A DNA stretch of 64,000 nt from Natrinema sp031626495 (GCF_031626495.1 NZ_JAMQOJ010000002.1:124001-188000), one strand, 5' to 3'; shown: positions 18,242 to 26,581, counted from the first letter of the stretch. The notes: a model not told the origin generated them from the sequence alone. Translations and numbers: made by a program.

Positions 18242-18400
18242 TGTACACCCAGCCAGTACTGCGGCCCCGTCTGCGGGATGCGGACCAACGACAGTGGTCC
18301 GAGCGTCTCCCACGATGGAGAGCCGTTCCATTTCTGTTCGAAACAGTGGAAGCGGTCGTTCGAGAACCTCCCAGTAGAGTTCTCCCACCGGCACCCCCAA
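18242..18400 (+). pseudogene. YHS-domain remnant
   Basis: The plus frame reads GPVCGMRTNDSGPSVSHDGE and then FHFCSKQWKRSFENLP. This is the YHS fold seen in copper ATPases and small metal-binding proteins (DPVCGM, FCSxxCxxxFE). The second of the two C-terminal cysteines is Trp here, and upstream codons lack a normal start. I therefore read it as a decayed YHS protein or ATPase domain at the left border of copper cassette A. A complete YHS domain is present in the protein encoded at 26609-27244. Confidence 0.6.
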
Positions 18401-18424
18401 GTATCAGCAACAAGCACTTCCCAG

Positions 18425-18573
18425 AGGCAGAAGCATCATTGAACGCCGCGTCTCGATACCTGGCATGGAAGCCGAGACCCTCGAGTCTTGTTGCAAGCAA
18501 TCAAAACTGCTACAACGACGGCTTGCCAATCATCGCGTATGAATGGACATCAGGTGAAAACGAGGTGGGAGAG
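18425..18573 (+). promoter_or_regulatory. Conserved region upstream of the membrane regulator, cassette A
   Basis: This stretch aligns with the reverse complement of 46468-46610 upstream of the sister regulator. Shared features are a CGATACCTGG or CGATACCGGA block, CCCTCGA, and AATCAAAACTG or AATCACAACTG followed by a GACG-CTTGC block, before diverging at the start codon. Conservation of a non-coding region in both cassettes suggests the promoter and operators are in it. The GGGAGAG ribosome-binding motif lies just before GTG 18574. Confidence 0.5.
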
Positions 18574-19164
18574 GTGAATCAGCGTCGCGCCGATATAGTC
18601 GTCAGTTTCCTCGTCGCTGCTATCCTCGTTGTCGGCGGTGCGCTCGGCTGGCAAGCGTACCGACAACAGCAGGCCTTCGAGCAAATGGGCTCAATGATGG
18701 GTATGTCGATGGGTTCAGTACACGGAACAAACCCGCTCTGGTATTTCCTCGGGACCCTACTAGTCTCTGCCGTCATCAGTGGTGGATATCTCATAGTCCG
18801 TGACGAACTCACTAGCATAGACACTATCGACCGCTCACGGCACGAGACAAAGGAACCGAACGAGCGAGAGAGCAGTGAACCACCGGCGATTTCCGTCGAA
18901 TCGACTGGACCAATCAATCCGGAAACTCAGCCAGAGGCTCGCGTATTAGACCTCTTGCCGGACAACGAACGCCGGATTCTCGAACCTGTCCTCTCCTCGC
19001 CCGGTATCACACAGATCGAGTTGCGGGACCGCTCGGACTTCTCGAAGAGTAAGGTGAGTCAAACTGCCAGTGACCTCGAGAAGCGCGGACTCCTGTACCG
19101 TGAGCGCCAGGGGCGGACGTATCGGATCTATCCGAGTGACGACCTCCAGCAGAGTCACGAGTGA
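18574..19164 (+). CDS. Membrane-anchored winged-helix regulator, copper cassette A
   Basis: 196 residues from GTG 18574 (VNQRRADIVV), equal in length to its sister at 45877. Helix 1 (about 8-28) and helix 2 (about 55-75) flank a short exposed loop rich in Met: FEQMGSMMGMSMGSVHG. After a charged linker, residues 120-192 form a winged helix (VLDLLPDNERRILEPVLSSP, then FSKSKVSQTASDLEKRGLLY and RTYRIYPSDDL). The topology places the Met loop outside and the DNA-binding domain inside. The Met loop is the kind of site that binds Cu(I) or Ag(I). I infer a one-component copper sensor for the cassette. DNA binding is supported by fold only. Confidence 0.75.
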   Translation: MNQRRADIVVSFLVAAILVVGGALGWQAYRQQQAFEQMGSMMGMSMGSVHGTNPLWYFLGTLLVSAVISGGYLIVRDELTSIDTIDRSRHETKEPNERESSEPPAISVESTGPINPETQPEARVLDLLPDNERRILEPVLSSPGITQIELRDRSDFSKSKVSQTASDLEKRGLLYRERQGRTYRIYPSDDLQQSHE

Positions 19165-19417
19165 ACTACTTCGGGGACGAACCCGCGCCGATGAGGAGTT
19201 CCCCACCGTCCGCAGCTCAGTGCTCCTTCCAGGGCTTGACAACATTACTGGTGGGGGCGATCTGTGTGAGAAATTCGATCTTCTCAGGCCCGACAGCGCC
19301 ACGAGATCGGTATCGCCATCAACACCATCAAAGAGTCGTCGACGATGAGAGCAATGTGACGGACTCGAACTAGGACCGAAAACTGTGTCGCCTCGAGGAT
19401 AGCGTCCGCTCTCCCAT

Positions 19418-19483
19418 CGCAGACTCCACCAGTTGATGGGGGCGACTATCCGCAGACTCCACCAGTTGATGGGGGCGACTATC
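19418..19483 (+). repeat. Perfect 33-base tandem duplication
   Basis: Bases 19418-19450 and 19451-19483 are identical (unit starts CGCAGACTCCACCAGTTGAT). 33 is a multiple of three, so it duplicates 11 codons in the lipoprotein remnant frame. A recent slippage event is the simplest reading. Confidence 0.9.
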
Positions 19484-19684
19484 TTCGGAACGCTCGCTGG
19501 CTGTGCCAGTCAGCTACTGGGCACCGACGGTGATGGAGATCTGAGGAGACACACTCCGCTTGGCAGCCACGTCCGAGCCAGGTTGCTGATTTGTGTACTG
19601 ACGTTCGTGTGGTCTTCTCCTGGAAGAGAACGGGCAAACTGCCAACCCGCCGAATTCAAGCCACATGAACGGTCCCTTCCCTGA
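19433..19684 (+). pseudogene. Lipoprotein/halocyanin-type signal peptide remnant
   Basis: The frame gives LMGATIFGTLAGCASQLLGT with the lipobox LAGC, like the start of haloarchaeal halocyanins and substrate-binding lipoproteins, preceded by RRLHQL. After about 15 residues the sequence loses coding character. I read it as the beginning of a secreted copper or blue-copper protein whose body was lost. Confidence 0.45.
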
Positions 19685-19791
19685 AAAACGATTAGATCGC
19701 TCTATAAACGCCCTTGGACGTTCTCCTGGACGAGTTTACACCCATCGCGATAACTCCCGGGCCGTCCTAGGAGTAACTGAGGAGAAAGACA

Positions 19792-20088
19792 ATGACCAAC
19801 TTCAAACTCGGCCACTGGCTGCTCGTGGCGCTCGCGATCGTTGGACTGGCGTTCGCCACCCCTGTGGTTAGCGCACACGGCAACGCAACGACCGCTGACA
19901 ACGCGCCTCCGTATGACGGGACCGCCGCCGATTGGGTAGACTGGATGGAGACGCACATGACCGAGCACATGGGCCCTGATGGCGTTGAGTGGATGGAGTC
20001 GCACACGGGTGTGACCGTCGACGAGATGGCCCAGAACATGGCTGACCACGACTACAACGGCGGAATGGGCGGTCAGGGTCACTGCTGA
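19792..20088 (+). CDS. Small secreted Met/His-rich protein, copper cassette A
   Basis: 98 residues from ATG 19792, with GAGGAG 7 bases before it. Residues 1-26 are a Sec-type signal peptide (WLLVALAIVGLAFATPVVSA, then HGN). The mature part has MTEHMGPDGVEWMESHTGVT and DEMAQNMADHDYNGGM, ending in GHC. The spaced Met and His residues and the terminal Cys could bind copper. The sister protein (42199-42501) keeps all of these positions. Neither resembles a named family that I know. It heads the cassette of SHOCT, DUF302, SHOCT and thioredoxin genes. Confidence 0.75.
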   Translation: MTNFKLGHWLLVALAIVGLAFATPVVSAHGNATTADNAPPYDGTAADWVDWMETHMTEHMGPDGVEWMESHTGVTVDEMAQNMADHDYNGGMGGQGHC

Positions 20089-20144
20089 CGGTCCTGACCG
20101 TTTCAACTACTTCAATAGAACAACGCAACTCATAATTCACGATT

Positions 20145-20495
20145 ATGACAGAATTCACCACTACTCTCGGACGCACTGCTCGTCGATTCGCGATATTCGC
20201 CGTCCCACTGCTCATCGCAACGACTGGATCGGCTACTGCCCACGGAGGCGGAAGCTACAGCGGCAGCATGATGGGCGGCTGGGGGATCTTCGGGGGTGGC
20301 ATGGGTCTCTGGGGACTCCTCTGGATGGGATTGCTCATCGCGGCTCCGCTCTACCTCGTCTTCGCGCTCGCGAGGCGTGGTGGAGATAACACTGACGAAC
20401 GCTCGCTGTCGGTCCTCCGAGAACGCTACGCCCGTGGCGAACTCACCGATGACGAATTCGAACGCCAGCGTGAACAACTAGACCGTTCCGGATGA
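20145..20495 (+). CDS. SHOCT-domain membrane protein, copper cassette A (first)
   Basis: 116 residues. It has a signal or anchor helix (residues 15-32), then a His/Gly/Met segment (AHGGGSYSGSMMGGWGIFGG), a second membrane helix (about 55-75), and a C-terminal SHOCT motif, SVLRERYARGELTDDEFERQ. SHOCT domains are short C-terminal helices of unproven role, perhaps for oligomerisation. The gene lies 56 bases after the small secreted protein. Sister copy: 41783-42136. Confidence 0.85.
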   Translation: MTEFTTTLGRTARRFAIFAVPLLIATTGSATAHGGGSYSGSMMGGWGIFGGGMGLWGLLWMGLLIAAPLYLVFALARRGGDNTDERSLSVLRERYARGELTDDEFERQREQLDRSG

Positions 20496-20543
20496 CCCAT
20501 CCGGTATCGGTCCAGCGCGGATGATCCCATCCGTGCTAACCGC

Positions 20544-20987
20544 TTGGCCCCCGTATTACATCCTCAAACGGGGCCCTCAATTGCATTCTATACACAATAT
20601 AGGTCTGGTTTTGGGAACTTCGATCAGGTGACCGAGACGTCGATCGACGCGCTCAAAGACGAAGGATTCGGCGTCCTTTGCGACATCGATGTCCGGGCGA
20701 CGCTCGAGGAGAAACTCGGCGAAGAGTTCCGCCAGCACCGCATCCTCGTGGCGTGCAACCCGGCGCTGGCACACGAAGAGATCGAACTCGGCGCGCTCCT
20801 CCCGTGTAACGTCATCGTCTACGAAACCGATGATGGCGACGTTATGGTGAGTGCAGTCGATACGCAACAGTTGGTCGGTATCGCCGACAACAAGGCGCTC
20901 GACTCAATCGCGAACGAGGTCCACGACCGGTTCGAACGCGTCCTTGTCAGCGTCGCTGACGAACTCGAATCCCCATCGGAGGCCTAA
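20544..20987 (+). CDS. DUF302 protein, copper cassette A, start codon doubtful
   Basis: DUF302 core from about residue 25: FDQVTETSIDALKDEGFGVL, LGEEFRQHRILVACNP, and LLPCNVIVYE. DUF302 is a small alpha-beta fold that often neighbours sulfur or copper genes. The sister gene at 41274 starts with ATG at the equivalent of about base 20583, but here that codon is not a start. The only upstream candidates are TTG 20544 and, inside the fold, GTG 20628. It also lacks four residues (GLNE) present in the sister. It may be poorly expressed or inactive. Confidence 0.65.
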   Translation: MAPVLHPQTGPSIAFYTQYRSGFGNFDQVTETSIDALKDEGFGVLCDIDVRATLEEKLGEEFRQHRILVACNPALAHEEIELGALLPCNVIVYETDDGDVMVSAVDTQQLVGIADNKALDSIANEVHDRFERVLVSVADELESPSEA

Positions 20988-20992
20988 GATAG

Positions 20993-21349
20993 ATGTCGTC
21001 ATCAGAGCAACTTGACACCACGACCATCGTCCTCCTCCTCCTCCTCGGGGTAATCATCGTCTTGCCGATGTTCACAAAGGGGATGGGATTCGGCGGGATG
21101 ATGGGGTACGGAGGCATGATGGGTGGGTATGGAACGACTAGCGGCTGGTGGCCACTCGTCGGAACGCTCGTCCAGTTGGCCTTCCTCCTCGTTTTGCTCG
21201 GTGGTGGCTACCTCATCTTCCGCCGCGTGACGGAATCAGAGCCGTCTCGGAATCCCGCGATAGAGGAGCTTCGTACTGCGTACCCCCGTGGCGATCTCTC
21301 CGACGAAGAGTTCGAAAGCCGTCGGGATAAACTCGAACGCTCTGAGTGA
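20993..21349 (+). CDS. SHOCT-domain membrane protein, copper cassette A (second)
   Basis: 118 residues, starting 5 bases after DUF302. Helix at 10-28, then a Met/Gly-rich loop (GMGFGGMMGYGGMMGGYGTT), a second helix at about 52-75, and a SHOCT motif near the end (AYPRGDLSDEEFESRRDKLE). The Met pairs look like a low-affinity Cu(I) site on the outer side. Sister copy: 40915-41268. Confidence 0.85.
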   Translation: MSSSEQLDTTTIVLLLLLGVIIVLPMFTKGMGFGGMMGYGGMMGGYGTTSGWWPLVGTLVQLAFLLVLLGGGYLIFRRVTESEPSRNPAIEELRTAYPRGDLSDEEFESRRDKLERSE

Positions 21350-21513
21350 ATCGATCCCGACCTCGAGTGTTTCCCCAAGCCCGGAGTGTGCAACTCGGAC
21401 AACCGCTCCGGGGCACCCTCCCGTCAGCGATCTTCGAATCCGAACGTTGAGACCGACTCAGCTTTCGAACACTAACAGAAATGTGCAAAAGGCACACGAC
21501 CATACTAGCCACT

Positions 21514-21822
21514 ATGACCGAAGTACTTCTCTTCACCCAGGAAACGTGCGGGGCGTGCGCAACGCAGCGAGAGAAAAACGAGGGTCTCGAGGACGCATAT
21601 TCAGACGTCGAGTTTCGGGAAGTCGACATCCAGACCGATCTGGAGACGGCCGAGGAATATGGCGTCCGGAAGACGCCCACGACACTCGTGTATGCGAACG
21701 GAGAACAGACGGAGGAGTTCATCGGTATTGTCGATCGAGACGAACTGGAAGCGGCTATCGAACGTGCAAACCAGCAATCGACCGGTCTCGCGCAACGGCT
21801 CGCCAACATCGTACGAGAATAA
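21514..21822 (+). CDS. Thioredoxin-like protein with CGAC motif, copper cassette A
   Basis: 102 residues from ATG 21514 (MTEVLLFTQETCGACATQRE). The active site is Cys-Gly-Ala-Cys, and VRKTPTTLVYANGEQ supplies the cis-Pro loop. It is a short soluble thioredoxin fold with no signal peptide. An upstream in-frame ATG at 21481 is possible but gives a non-conserved N-terminus. It may reduce Cys in DUF302 or in copper chaperones. Sister copy: 40442-40750. Confidence 0.85.
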   Translation: MTEVLLFTQETCGACATQREKNEGLEDAYSDVEFREVDIQTDLETAEEYGVRKTPTTLVYANGEQTEEFIGIVDRDELEAAIERANQQSTGLAQRLANIVRE

Positions 21823-21837
21823 CGGGACCCAAATAAA

Positions 21838-22570
21838 CTACAGTAGACGCCAGTAATTGGGAGCACTCGGGGCTAGCACAGTCGCAACGGTGGGACTCAC
21901 CAGTCAGTCAGGGCATCGGGGAGCTCCGTCGTCAGGATGCGACTGAGCTCTACGTCGAACCCGGCACGACCGTTCGCTTCAAGATAGCTGCCGGAACGCT
22001 CGGTGACCGCCTACGAGAGCCAGATTCCATCCAACGCCAGCATATTTAATAGTGGAGTCATCTGGTCGGGCAGGTGAGAGCACACGTTCGAGAAACCGGG
22101 GACGTACGACTCCTACTGCCCCCGCACAAGTCGGTGGGAATGGTCGGTCGTATCATCGTCGGCAGTCCCGGTGGCCCGGCCAAGGAGAGTTCAATTCTGG
22201 ATGGGGACGTACCCGGCGGCGAGACGATCGTCGAACAGGGCGTGATTCCGCACAGATCTAGCATCGAAGACAAAAGGGATTCCGGTGACGGAACGATGGT
22301 GCTTGAGATAGGGTCTAGTCCGGAGATGATGAGCGGCCGGAACGGTGGATGGGGTGGCGGGTCACTCGGGATGCTGAAGCTAGCTATTGGACTTCTTTAT
22401 TTGTCATTGGTTCGAGGCTACGCACCTTCCGAGAGTGATGATTCTGCAATGGATACTCTCGAACGCCGGTACGCACGAGGTGAGATCGACGAAGAGGCGT
22501 TCCGCCGTCATCGGGAACGGTTGGATGACGAGAGAGAAGACGAGTCAGCGTACCCTCGAGACACGACGGT
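21838..22570 (+). pseudogene. Halocyanin-SHOCT pseudogene, copper cassette A
   Basis: Pieces of a halocyanin are recognisable in changing frames. YSRRQ is followed by a stop where the sister has FLGALG; then VEPGTTVRFKIAAGT; then SVTAYESQIPSNA; then EHTFEKPGTYDSYC; and, after loss of one C, PPHKSVGMVGRIIVGSPG. The last piece holds the Cys-x-x-His-x-x-x-x-Met copper site. The tail in the open frame from 22296 has a membrane helix and a SHOCT motif (LERRYARGEIDEEAFRRHRE), as in halocyanin-SHOCT fusions. At least three frameshifts or stops and loss of ATG make the copper protein non-functional. Confidence 0.75.
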
Positions 22571-22614
22571 CGTTAGGTTCTGTCTAGAGGTATACTGCTC
22601 GTTCGATCGCGTGG

Positions 22615-23376
22615 TTACGTTGTCCGAGTCCCTCGATAGTACACCCATACGGCGAGGATGGAAATCACAAGAAGATAACCAAATCCCCAACCGAGCGACG
22701 TCGCAGTGTCCAGGTCCGTTGTGAGACCAGTATCGACCATGACGCGGACAGGATGGTAGCCCGGAAAGAGTTTCATCCACCACTCGGGCTCGGACTGAAC
22801 GAACAGCGGGTCTTGGAAGAGTCCGATATCGATCATCGGGAGGATTAACATGATCCACAGGCCGGCCAGTCGGTTGAGGACGGCACCGACGAGCATCCCA
22901 ATGAGCCCATAGGTAACTGAAAGGACGAGCATCGCGGCGACGAACCACCACAGTTGCTCCGGCTTGAAATCAACGAGCATCACACCGACGGAGACGCCGA
23001 CAACGACGAGTGTGATAACAGCAAGGACGCCGAAGCGCGCGGCGATCACTTGCCGTGCTCGATAGCCAACGACCGCGAGGCGACTGTCCGTGTCTCTCGC
23101 CTCGCGCATTAGAAACAGGCCGGCCAACCCGGCGATGAACGTACTCGTGATAGGAGTCATAATCACGCCGTGGACGTCGGGCATCCCGCGCATCACGGTT
23201 GTCGTCTCACCGTCGACGAGCGTTCGCACCGGCATCTGGACATCCTGGGTGACTGCGAAGGCGAGCGTGATGAACGCCACGGGCAGAACGACCAGTAGAG
23301 CCACCAGCACGTAGTTACGGGCGTGTTCACGGAGCCCAATTCTGAACGCTGTGGCGGTACGTCTCATGCCGACCAC
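22615..23376 (-). CDS. ABC-2 type transporter permease (second of two)
   Basis: 253 residues, six hydrophobic segments. It overlaps the upstream permease by 13 bases, so the two are coupled. The extracytoplasmic loop after helix 1 (about 50-80) is typical of ABC-2 exporters. The last codons reach past the halocyanin remnant's antisense end. Together with the permease and ATPase upstream it forms a three-gene exporter. Substrate unknown; neighbours suggest involvement in copper protein maturation like NosFY, but this is only inference. Confidence 0.8.
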   Translation of the reverse strand: MVGMRRTATAFRIGLREHARNYVLVALLVVLPVAFITLAFAVTQDVQMPVRTLVDGETTTVMRGMPDVHGVIMTPITSTFIAGLAGLFLMREARDTDSRLAVVGYRARQVIAARFGVLAVITLVVVGVSVGVMLVDFKPEQLWWFVAAMLVLSVTYGLIGMLVGAVLNRLAGLWIMLILPMIDIGLFQDPLFVQSEPEWWMKLFPGYHPVRVMVDTGLTTDLDTATSLGWGFGYLLVISILAVWVYYRGTRTT

Positions 23377-24110
23377 CCACCGGCGGTGCGCATCGTTGTA
23401 CTGAACACGGCGGTCACGAGGATGAGCAACGCTAGTACGTACCCGCCGACGAAGACGAGATCTCCCGAGGCGAACGTGCCGTCGAAGGTCGCCGATTGGA
23501 GGAGTTCCTTCGGGTGGTACAGGGGGAAGTACTGCACGAACTCGGGCACGTCAGCAGCAAGAGGACTGTCGCCGCTGAGGAACGCGTCCATCATCGCGAG
23601 GAAGACAACGACAAGTGATCCCTCGAACAGTCGCGGGAGAACTGCACCAACGAGCGCGCCGACGAACGCGTAAACGAAGCCCGCTAGCGCGAGGAACGAG
23701 AACACGAGCAGTGGGTCCTTGATGTCGAGAGTCAGCCAGAGGACGCCGAAGTTTACGGCGGCAACGACCACCGTGACGCCCGCGAGCGTCGCAAGTCGAG
23801 TCGCGAGCAGCGTCCGGGGCGAGTACCCAGCCTGGACGAGTCGCCGGTCGGCTTCCCGTACACTGATCATCTGGACTAGTCCCATCAGGCCGGCGATGAT
23901 GGCAACGCCGAAGATGGCACCGAGAAGTCGCCCGAGATCAAGCGGAATCGCTTCGACGGTCGGCATCGACGGTAGTCCCGCCATCGCCTGCCCCCATCCC
24001 TCGATGACCACAAGCGGGAGCACCAGGGCCAGGATAACGTTCAGAGGCGTCCTGAGAAACGTACGGATGTTCGCCCGAACGCCCACGACGAACCTATGCA
24101 TCGGTCCCAC
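23364..24110 (-). CDS. ABC-2 type transporter permease (first of two)
   Basis: 248 residues with six hydrophobic segments, a similar layout to the next permease, and a shared tract ALVGAVLPRLFEGSLVVVFL that resembles MLVGAVLNRLAGLWIMLIL in the partner, so the two arose by duplication. It overlaps the ATPase stop by 17 bases. It should form a heterodimer with the second permease. Confidence 0.85.
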   Translation of the reverse strand: MGPMHRFVVGVRANIRTFLRTPLNVILALVLPLVVIEGWGQAMAGLPSMPTVEAIPLDLGRLLGAIFGVAIIAGLMGLVQMISVREADRRLVQAGYSPRTLLATRLATLAGVTVVVAAVNFGVLWLTLDIKDPLLVFSFLALAGFVYAFVGALVGAVLPRLFEGSLVVVFLAMMDAFLSGDSPLAADVPEFVQYFPLYHPKELLQSATFDGTFASGDLVFVGGYVLALLILVTAVFSTTMRTAGGWSA

Positions 24111-24822
24111 CCTCCTGGTCGCTCCGGAGTTCGCTCTCGGTCTTCTCGTCGGTTACGTCATAAACCAGACCGTCTCGTACCTCATAGATGCGGTCGAGGC
24201 GGCTCTGCTCCTCGATGAGATGGGAGATCATGACGACAGCAATACCGTCGTCCGCGAGGTCCTGAGCCATGTCCCAGAATCGCAGGTAGGTTTCCCAGTC
24301 GAATCCGGTGTAAGGTTCGTCGAGCATGAGGACGTCCGGGTCATGCATCAGCGCGACACTGAGATTGACCTTCTGTCGGTTCCCGCCGCTGAGTTGGTCG
24401 ACCCGGTAGTCGAGGTACTGCTCAAAGTCAAGGTCGTCCGCGAGTCGTTGTTTCGCCGCGTCGATCTCCTCACGACTCATCCCGTAGCCCGCGCCGAACA
24501 GTCGGAACGTTTCTGAGACAGTCAGCCGCTCGTAGAGCAACGGCTCCTGCGGACACCAGCCGACGGTCCCAGTCCGTTCAACTGTGCCCCTATCCTGGTT
24601 AAGGACGCCGACAAGGATCTTCATCAGCGTGGACTTTCCTGAGCCATTTTCGCCGACGATGCCGACGATTTCTCCGGCACGGACCTCGATATCTGCACCG
24701 GTGAGAACAGGGGTCGAACGCCCGAACGGGAGTCGTGACCCGTAGGTTTTCTCCAGGCTATCGCCTCGGACGAGCGTCTCATTAGCAGTGTCCGTCTCCG
24801 AAGGTGGTGTGGTCGTTCCCAT
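24094..24822 (-). CDS. ABC transporter ATP-binding protein
   Basis: 242 residues. Walker A is VGENGSGKSTLMKIL, the signature is QLSGGNRQKVNLSVAL, Walker B is DPDVLMLDEPYTGFDWE, and the switch His is in VVMISHLIEEQ. All are intact. The first 25 residues are an acidic-polar leader. It drives the two overlapping permeases downstream. The ABC-2 class usually exports small molecules or assists maturation of extracytoplasmic cofactors. Confidence 0.9.
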   Translation of the reverse strand: MGTTTPPSETDTANETLVRGDSLEKTYGSRLPFGRSTPVLTGADIEVRAGEIVGIVGENGSGKSTLMKILVGVLNQDRGTVERTGTVGWCPQEPLLYERLTVSETFRLFGAGYGMSREEIDAAKQRLADDLDFEQYLDYRVDQLSGGNRQKVNLSVALMHDPDVLMLDEPYTGFDWETYLRFWDMAQDLADDGIAVVMISHLIEEQSRLDRIYEVRDGLVYDVTDEKTESELRSDQEGGTDA

Positions 24823-25059
24823 GGCCAGAAAGACGTTCTACTCCTTCAATCGAATTGTTGTTAGGAATCGAAAGCGTTCTCCCGCTAACTCACCTCGATA
24901 TCGTCTATTTGTCCGGATATAGTAAGAAACAGTCGGCGGCCCGATCCCATTTTGCGATCAAAACGGGCGTAGACTTAGTAGGTCGTCGCGAAGAACGGCC
25001 AACTCTCAGGTGCCAAGCGCGGTGATTGATGCGGACTGCGAGTCAACGTTCGAGTAGCC

Positions 25060-25217
25060 ATGGTTCGATGCTACATTTGTAATTCGCGGTGCGCCAGCGA
25101 CGACGAGATGTTCATCTGCGAGCACTGCGGGTGCTGCTGCCACCGGTACTGTATGGCGACACCGATATCTGTCCGAAGTGTGTGGGAGAGCCAATGATCG
25201 GGGAAATCGGATTATAA
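25060..25217 (+). pseudogene. Small zinc-ribbon protein with a probable single-base frameshift
   Basis: ATG 25060 gives MVRCYICNSRCASDDEMFIC, then EHCG and CHRYC. In this frame it ends at 25197 after VRSVWESQ. Changing frame after CHRYCMA gives DTDICPKCVGEPMIGEIGL with the missing last CxxC and a stop at 25217. The restored protein would have four CxxC-type pairs. This points to loss of one base, or an assembly error. Confidence 0.55.
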
Positions 25218-25313
25218 CGGTACAGGTACGCTGCCGGCGCTGACAGCCCGGAGTCAGAGTATGGATTTTCAGCCGGGGAAACATTTTCCTTGGCTCTTCT
25301 CCGTAGCAAAGGT

Positions 25314-25535
25314 ATGTCTACGACTGTTGAACTCCCCGATGTGGATGAGGCCTGTGCCTACTGTGGGTCGTGTATCTTCGACCATGATCCGATCTGTGTG
25401 CGCGACTGTAACGACGACTGTGGGTCGCCGGTGTACTTCTGCAACTACGCGTGTCTCGCGACCTACGTGGACGAAAACAGCCTGACGACTGGGAACGCGT
25501 GCGAGTGGGTGCCCGACGATCCCGACTGCTGTTGA
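25314..25535 (+). CDS. Small Cys-rich protein
   Basis: 73 residues from ATG 25314. Eleven cysteines, including CAYCGSC, CVRDCNDDCG, YFCNYAC and the terminal DPDCC. It could bind zinc or copper as a small zinc-finger protein; haloarchaea have many such proteins under 75 residues. No family assigned. It lies 97 bases after the broken zinc ribbon and upstream of a SHOCT protein. Confidence 0.7.
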   Translation: MSTTVELPDVDEACAYCGSCIFDHDPICVRDCNDDCGSPVYFCNYACLATYVDENSLTTGNACEWVPDDPDCC

Positions 25536-25626
25536 GTGGATTCGCCTCAGTGAAAACACGGAGCAACGTATCTACTGTTCCCCAGATCAGGGGTCATCAC
25601 TGGAGCAGTGCTGGCAGCCGACCAGC

Positions 25627-25632
25627 TTTATT
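25627..25632 (+). promoter_or_regulatory. Candidate TATA element of the SHOCT gene
   Basis: TTTATT lies about 33 bases before ATG 25665, the distance expected for a nearly leaderless haloarchaeal transcript. Based only on position and AT content. Confidence 0.3.
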
Positions 25633-25664
25633 GACACGGTTGACGAAGTCCCTAGCGGTTCACC

Positions 25665-26033
25665 ATGTCCACCGAGCGTACCTCCAACGGCCTGCTTCGC
25701 ATCGTCCTGATCGTCCTCGCGGTGATCGTTCTGTTCCCGCTGTTGATGATGGTCTTCGCAATGCCGATGATGGGGATGATGGGGTGGTGGTGGGGAGGCG
25801 GCATGCCCGGTGGCCTCTCACCCCTATGGGGGATCGGGATGATGCTCGTCTGGCTCGTGATCCTCGTGGGCATCGGCTACCTCCTCTATCGTGGTCTCGT
25901 CGGCGGTGTCGGGTCATCGATGACCGGCGATAGGGCACTTGAAGAGCTCCGAGTGGCATACGCTCGCGGCGATCTCTCCGATGAGGAGTTCGAGGAGCGG
26001 CGTGCGAAACTAAACCGCGAGAAGTCACCATAG
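25665..26033 (+). CDS. SHOCT-domain membrane protein
   Basis: 122 residues. Helix at about 10-32 runs into a Met/Trp/Gly loop (FAMPMMGMMGWWWGGGMPGG), then a second helix (60-80) and a SHOCT tail (AYARGDLSDEEFEERRAKL). It is the same architecture as the second SHOCT protein of the two copper cassettes but stands alone here. Confidence 0.85.
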   Translation: MSTERTSNGLLRIVLIVLAVIVLFPLLMMVFAMPMMGMMGWWWGGGMPGGLSPLWGIGMMLVWLVILVGIGYLLYRGLVGGVGSSMTGDRALEELRVAYARGDLSDEEFEERRAKLNREKSP

Positions 26034-26044
26034 CACGATCGTGT

Positions 26045-26581
26045 CTACAACGGTACAGTGTCGGAGATTCTTGACTGCGCTCGGAGCCGGAGTCGGAGTC
26101 TTTCCGGATGAAGTGCGGCATATATCGTACTAATCGCACTGCCCATACAATAACCGAGTACGTTAATCGCATCAGTTCCAGTCCGTTCTCGGACGATATC
26201 GTCGCAGCTGTCGATGTACTGGTTCACGTAATCGCCCAGCGTCAGCAGTGCGTCGATCAGCGAGCGCCAATCGATGGGGTAGACATTGAATCCATCATCC
26301 AAAAATCGGCGTACAACGCTCTTGTCAGGAATATAGGGACAGTTAATCAGTGCATAGACTACGAGTAGCGGCATGTCATGCGGGTCGTCAGTAAGTGGCT
26401 CATAGTGCAGGATATTGAGTTTTTTCTCGGAGTAGAGGATCTTATTCGGGGTCTGCCCAACCTCAACTGAGTTAAGGTCATCGTGTTGAGTAGTTCTGGG
26501 AGGAAGTGTGTATTCTCGATAGTATCTGCTCCGTGTGAGTATTCTGTGCTGGAAGTCCAGATGTCCTGTAAACGGGTTCAC
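26045..26581 (-). pseudogene. PHA synthase PhaC fragment
   Basis: 178 residues matching the first 40 percent of the haloarchaeal class III PhaC. LYHYEP-type and YALINCPYIPD strands, then TLGDYVNQYIDSCDDIVRER and the nucleophile elbow INVLGYCMGS with catalytic Cys. Homology stops soon after AALHPER; the Asp and His of the triad are absent. Some internal residues also look deleted (DWRSLIDALLTLG). The product cannot be a working polyhydroxyalkanoate synthase. Confidence 0.8.

Larger units (their letters stand above)
19165..19791. other. Spacer between regulator and cassette A genes
   Basis: Contains a 33-base tandem repeat (19418-19483), a lipoprotein-signal remnant (19433-19684) and, from about 19615, sequence that aligns with the reverse complement of 42500-42660 in cassette B. 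That shared part includes a GAAAAACGATTAGA block, CTCTATAAACG/CTCTATACACG, and the ACCCATCGCGATAACTCCC block. The promoter of the small secreted protein is likely in 19680-19790. Confidence 0.5.

Noticed and set aside
19418..19483. CRISPR array
   Set aside because: Only two directly adjacent units without a spacer; no cas gene seen in the window.
22074..22724. Open frame of 216 codons as a new gene
   Set aside because: Its first part is the C-terminal copper site of halocyanin out of its normal frame, and its end is antisense to the permease; it belongs to the pseudogene.
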